From NCBI GenBank assembly GCA_027531445.1, contig JAPZRK010000090.1, positions 1 to 17,485 on the forward strand: a stretch of DNA of 17,485 nt, written 5' to 3'. The first letter of the stretch is position 1. Every line of letters starts with the position of its first letter. Source of the stretch: Leptospira sp. (lineage in GTDB: Bacteria; Spirochaetota; Leptospiria; Leptospirales; Leptospiraceae). The position numbers were made by a program, and so were the translations under genes. Of this stretch, positions 14,469 through 17,485 are shown piece by piece. The notes under the pieces are model-generated. The model ran no database searches, was not told the DNA's origin, and saw only the letters and a program-made list of their open reading frames with translations.

Positions 14469-16013
14469 ATGAAATCATTGATTCTAAAATACCATCCAAT
14501 CCTTCTGATTGCATTTCCCTGCATTTTGGCAGAAATTTTGGGAGCCCTCACTCTCTTTGCGGGAAAGTATCTGATTTCTGAATACTTACTTCAATATCCC
14601 ACATCCAGCTTTCAAATGCCATTATTAGGAAAGTTTTTATTGGTTTCTTTAGAAATTCTCTATATCGGAGCTAACATCTATTTTCTTTTGCCAGTTTTTA
14701 TTGCACACAAAGGTGGAACATTTTTACCCAACAAAGATCTATCCAATGCGAAAACTCGTGTTTATAATTTCCCAGCATTTCTAATTCTTTCTATCTGGAC
14801 GATCAATTGTTTGGATAACCTCGTCTTGTATTTTTTTAAACCTGATTTTTTTACCGTTCTACCCTTTCTCTTCACCGCTACTATATCAACTATTCTAACC
14901 GCTGTTTTTGTATTTTACTCATCGGAATTCTTAAACCGATTTCTTTTGATCCCCTACTGGTTTTCCGATTCCAAAATCAAAGTGGATTGGAAAATCAAAG
15001 TACCCACTTTATTCTTACGTTTCGGGGATTCATTTTTAGTGAGTGGCATTTTGCCAGTGGTATCCATACTCGGGATCATTTTCATTTCCATCATACATGG
15101 AAATCACGATGATAAGGAACTAGAGCGTGTTCTTTATGTGTCCTGTAGCATTGGACTTATCTTTTGGATTTTTGGTGGAATCCTAACCTTACTCAACAGT
15201 AAAACTTTTTTGAATCCACTTCAATCCATGGAGAGTGCTCTTAAAGAATATGGGGAAGGAAATTATAAAAAAAGGATTCCGGTGCATAGTGATGATCAGC
15301 TCGGTTTACTTGAGCATACAGTAAACCAAATGGGCGTCGAACTCGAAGAAAAAGAGATCATCAAAACGGTATTTGGTCACTATGTATCTCCTGCTATACG
15401 AGATATGATTTTGGGTGGCAAAGTCAAAACCGAGGGTGATAAAATAGAGGCCGTCGTTCTTTTTACGGACATTCGATCTTTTACCTCACTTTCGGAATTG
15501 CATCCTCCCGAAAATATTGTCAAATTACTCAACATTCATTTTACACGAATCGTTGACATTGTAAGTCGCAATGATGGATTCGTTGATAAATTTATTGGTG
15601 ATGCAGTAATGGCTGTGTTTGATGAGGAACTAACAAGGGGTCAACACAAACTTTCTGCTTTGCGAGCCGCTGCCGAAATCTTAAAAGAATTGGAACTTAC
15701 AAATTCAGAAATTTCATCATTTGGATTTCCTCCTTTAAAGATAGGTATCGGCATTGCTTCCGGTCCCGTAATTCGTGGAAATATCGGTTCAGAAAATAGA
15801 CGCGAGATGACCGTCATCGGTGAAACAGTCAACCTAGCGAGTCGACTCGAGTCTGCGACCAAAAACTACGGGAGCCCCATACTCATTACAGAAGCAAGCT
15901 TTGATGAGACTTGTGAAGACTTCAAACCACTCCAAAAAAAATCGGAAGAGTTTATGCAAATCAGAGGCAAAACTGAGCGAGTCAAAGTTTTTGTCCTTGA
16001 ACTCACTATTTAA
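14469..16013 (+). CDS. Membrane-bound class III adenylate/guanylate cyclase with HAMP domain
   Basis: This makes cAMP (or cGMP) from the nucleotide triphosphate. ATG 14469 is chosen (514 aa) because AGAGGA lies four bases upstream; an in-frame ATG at 14439 would add ten residues. The N-terminal ~245 residues hold about six membrane helices and no large periplasmic loop. A HAMP-like linker follows (~250-305), with N-P-L at its start and E-Y-G-E-G-N-Y-x-x-R-I. The catalytic domain begins at about 325: metal-binding D334 (F-T-D-I-R-S-F) and D378 (F-I-G-D-A), substrate-base K374 with T458, and transition-state N465 and R469. All key residues are present, so it should be active. The K/T pair fits adenylate cyclases of the IIIb type, so cAMP is more likely than cGMP. 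Confidence 0.92.
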   Translation: MKSLILKYHPILLIAFPCILAEILGALTLFAGKYLISEYLLQYPTSSFQMPLLGKFLLVSLEILYIGANIYFLLPVFIAHKGGTFLPNKDLSNAKTRVYNFPAFLILSIWTINCLDNLVLYFFKPDFFTVLPFLFTATISTILTAVFVFYSSEFLNRFLLIPYWFSDSKIKVDWKIKVPTLFLRFGDSFLVSGILPVVSILGIIFISIIHGNHDDKELERVLYVSCSIGLIFWIFGGILTLLNSKTFLNPLQSMESALKEYGEGNYKKRIPVHSDDQLGLLEHTVNQMGVELEEKEIIKTVFGHYVSPAIRDMILGGKVKTEGDKIEAVVLFTDIRSFTSLSELHPPENIVKLLNIHFTRIVDIVSRNDGFVDKFIGDAVMAVFDEELTRGQHKLSALRAAAEILKELELTNSEISSFGFPPLKIGIGIASGPVIRGNIGSENRREMTVIGETVNLASRLESATKNYGSPILITEASFDETCEDFKPLQKKSEEFMQIRGKTERVKVFVLELTI

Positions 16014-16056
16014 ACTGGTTAGCCGAAAAATAGATACAGTTAAGGTCAATTACCGG

Positions 16057-17485
16057 TCAATCGACAATCGATCGATCGCTTTTTCGAAACCTAACAAGTG
16101 AGCTGCGCTTTCTTCCATCCACAGTCACGAATCTTCCTAGAAAATAAAAATCCGTTTTTGATGCTTTTACTGAATAGATATCTGCACTAAAAATAGGCGA
16201 AAAACTTGTCAGTTTAGAATCATCTAATGTGATCGATGCAAAATTTCTTCGTGTTTCCGATAGAACGCTTGTGAAAGATCCGAGAACGAACAACTCCTTA
16301 TTCACCAAAAAAAAGTTTGAGATGGTACTTCCAGCTACCGTAAAAATACCAAAGTCTTTGGAAATAGGCTGAAGGGTTTCAATATCATAAAATCCAATAC
16401 AACAACCTGTTCCGGTAGGTGCGGCAGTATTTTGAAATCCGACAATCAAATTATTATTATATTCTACTGCTCGATTCAGTAGTCCAATATTTGCTCCGCC
16501 AGGCGATTGGATTAAGTTTCCATTTGTTTCGTTCACGACTGCAAATCGATTGATGGTAGTTGAGCCATTGATCAATGTAAAATCTCCCGCTATTACCAAT
16601 TTGCCATTTGAAAGCGGGATTAGATCGTTGATTCCAAAGTTTGTGTTAGGATTGAAGGTAAAGGATGGCTGTTTTGTATCAGGGTTGATGGCAACAATAT
16701 GATTGATGGGAACTCCATTGACATTTGCAAAACCACCAGAAACATAGATCTGATTTTTATAATCTGTTATTTTTGTGATGATTTGTGTGTATCCAGAAAT
16801 CGAAACATTGATATCATTTAACACTGGCTTGGCAGTTGAGCTTAGATCAAAGGCGGCAAATCGAGTCCTCGTTACGGAATCTATTGCAGTAAAAGCGCCT
16901 GTGATATACAAGCGATTTTGAAATTGATGAATCGCCCGAACCACTTCGACACCTCCTGGATGTGTGAACGTGGGACTCCAATCGGTAGGTTGACCTGTTA
17001 GTAAATCGAGTTCTGCGAGGTAAGTTCTGGCTTTCCCTTGCAATGCGGGAAAGGAACCTCCAACTAACAAATTTCCATTCTCAAATTTAAAAACACCTCC
17101 TCGGTCGGCTGAGTTCGGACCGGCGATTTTTGCATCCCATTTTAAAATGGTGTCATTCGATGGGTCTAATTTTGCAATATAAGCTACAGAAGAATTCAAA
17201 ATATTGGGAAAACTTCCCAATAGATATAAATTATTTTCAATTTTACTTATACCTGTGACTGCTCCGCTGGTTACAATAAAATCTTTAGCGAGATCGGCAC
17301 CGTTGGAAGGATTGAGCGTGATCAAACCAGGTCGAGGGTTGCCAAAATTTCCTCCCACATATAGTTTGTTATTTTCTAAGAATAATGATTGAACATTAGA
17401 ATCAATACTGCTGTTTCCCCATACAAATGTTCCGGTATTGGTGATTTTTGCAAGGAAACTTGTAGCAGTGCCATCAATCGTATTA
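16057..17485 (-). CDS. C-terminal part of a repeat beta-propeller protein (5' end outside window)
   Basis: The frame is open to the right edge of the window, so the apparent GTG start at 17358 is an internal valine. About 475 residues are visible, made of at least eight to nine repeats of about 45-55 residues. Each is built on N-x-L-Y-[IV]-x-G-x-F-x-x-[IV]-[ND]-G, followed by an A-x-[IL]-[DN]...W-x-P strand. Examples are L-Y-I-T-G-A-F-T-A-I-D and I-Y-V-S-G-G-F-A-N-V-N-G. This is the signature of exported beta-propeller proteins. The last blade ends shortly before the stop, with a basic tail (R-K-R-S-S...). One blade lacks the G-x-F core and instead has a C-C pair (T-G-C-C-I-G). Secretion is likely but the N-terminus is missing. 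The gene is convergent with the cyclase, 43 bases apart; the gap holds two GGTCAAT copies and no clear terminator. Confidence 0.8.
   Translation of the reverse strand, partial: NTIDGTATSFLAKITNTGTFVWGNSSIDSNVQSLFLENNKLYVGGNFGNPRPGLITLNPSNGADLAKDFIVTSGAVTGISKIENNLYLLGSFPNILNSSVAYIAKLDPSNDTILKWDAKIAGPNSADRGGVFKFENGNLLVGGSFPALQGKARTYLAELDLLTGQPTDWSPTFTHPGGVEVVRAIHQFQNRLYITGAFTAIDSVTRTRFAAFDLSSTAKPVLNDINVSISGYTQIITKITDYKNQIYVSGGFANVNGVPINHIVAINPDTKQPSFTFNPNTNFGINDLIPLSNGKLVIAGDFTLINGSTTINRFAVVNETNGNLIQSPGGANIGLLNRAVEYNNNLIVGFQNTAAPTGTGCCIGFYDIETLQPISKDFGIFTVAGSTISNFFLVNKELFVLGSFTSVLSETRRNFASITLDDSKLTSFSPIFSADIYSVKASKTDFYFLGRFVTVDGRKRSSLVRFRKSDRSIVD

Noticed and set aside
16044..16061. Direct repeat GGTCAAT-N4-GGTCAAT after the cyclase gene
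   Set aside because: It lies between convergent gene ends, where an operator is not expected; too short to interpret.
16067..16080. CGATCGATCG self-complementary run
   Set aside because: It lies within the coding end of the beta-propeller gene (codons for D-R-S-I) and forms no stem with a loop; simple repeat only.
1..17485. CRISPR arrays, tRNA or rRNA genes, insertion sequences, attachment sites, defence genes
   Set aside because: No repeat-spacer pattern, tRNA cloverleaf, transposase, integrase or known defence domain was recognised on either strand.

Overview
The window looks like chromosomal DNA of a spirochaete, most likely a free-living Leptospira. This is inferred from several things: AT-rich DNA, many lipoproteins with relaxed lipoboxes (C preceded by residues such as YTQ, FLS or TNH), an AraC regulator fused to a multi-helix membrane domain, a class III cyclase with its own membrane domain, and long repeat-rich surface proteins. 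No rRNA, tRNA, CRISPR array, insertion sequence or phage gene was seen, and no stretch over 300 bases lacks a gene.

Layout. (1) 2-454: the 3' end of a large Calx-beta-like repeat protein. (2) 472-1695, minus: a ZigA/CobW-type zinc chaperone GTPase, preceded by three copies of a 15-bp palindromic box that looks like a zinc-responsive (Zur-type) operator array. (3) 1807-3690: an NmrA-like NAD(P)-binding protein, divergent from a cupin-AraC regulator. Their shared 126-bp spacer holds an 11-bp direct repeat and a 27-bp imperfect palindrome. (4) 3831-4973: a cysteine-rich lipoprotein with a C-terminal membrane helix, convergent with (5) 4979-6592, a secreted gluzincin-like metalloprotease. (6) 6722-10312: a tight pstS-pstC-pstA-pstB phosphate-uptake operon without phoU. 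(7) 10448-11735, minus: a 72-aa lipoprotein followed by a 353-aa secreted protein. (8) 11898-16013, plus: a membrane-bound AraC-type regulator, a metzincin-like lipoprotein protease, a small membrane protein and an adenylate cyclase. (9) 16057-17485, minus: the C-terminal part of a repeat beta-propeller protein.

How the genes fit together. The pst genes encode a complete ABC importer: binding protein, two permeases and ATPase. The zigA gene probably acts in zinc limitation. The AraC/NmrA pair looks like a regulator and its target. The remaining genes mostly encode cell-envelope or signalling proteins of unknown specific role.

The most notable points are: (a) PstC carries a roughly 90-residue insert after its first helix that is recognisably a truncated, ligand-residue-less copy of part of PstS (18 of 45 identical to the neighbouring PstS without gaps, counted by eye); (b) the triple palindromic box upstream of zigA; and (c) a recurring leucine-rich patch 11-19 residues after the lipidated cysteine in three otherwise unrelated lipoproteins. 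I did not find a clearly new multi-gene defence or mobile system.
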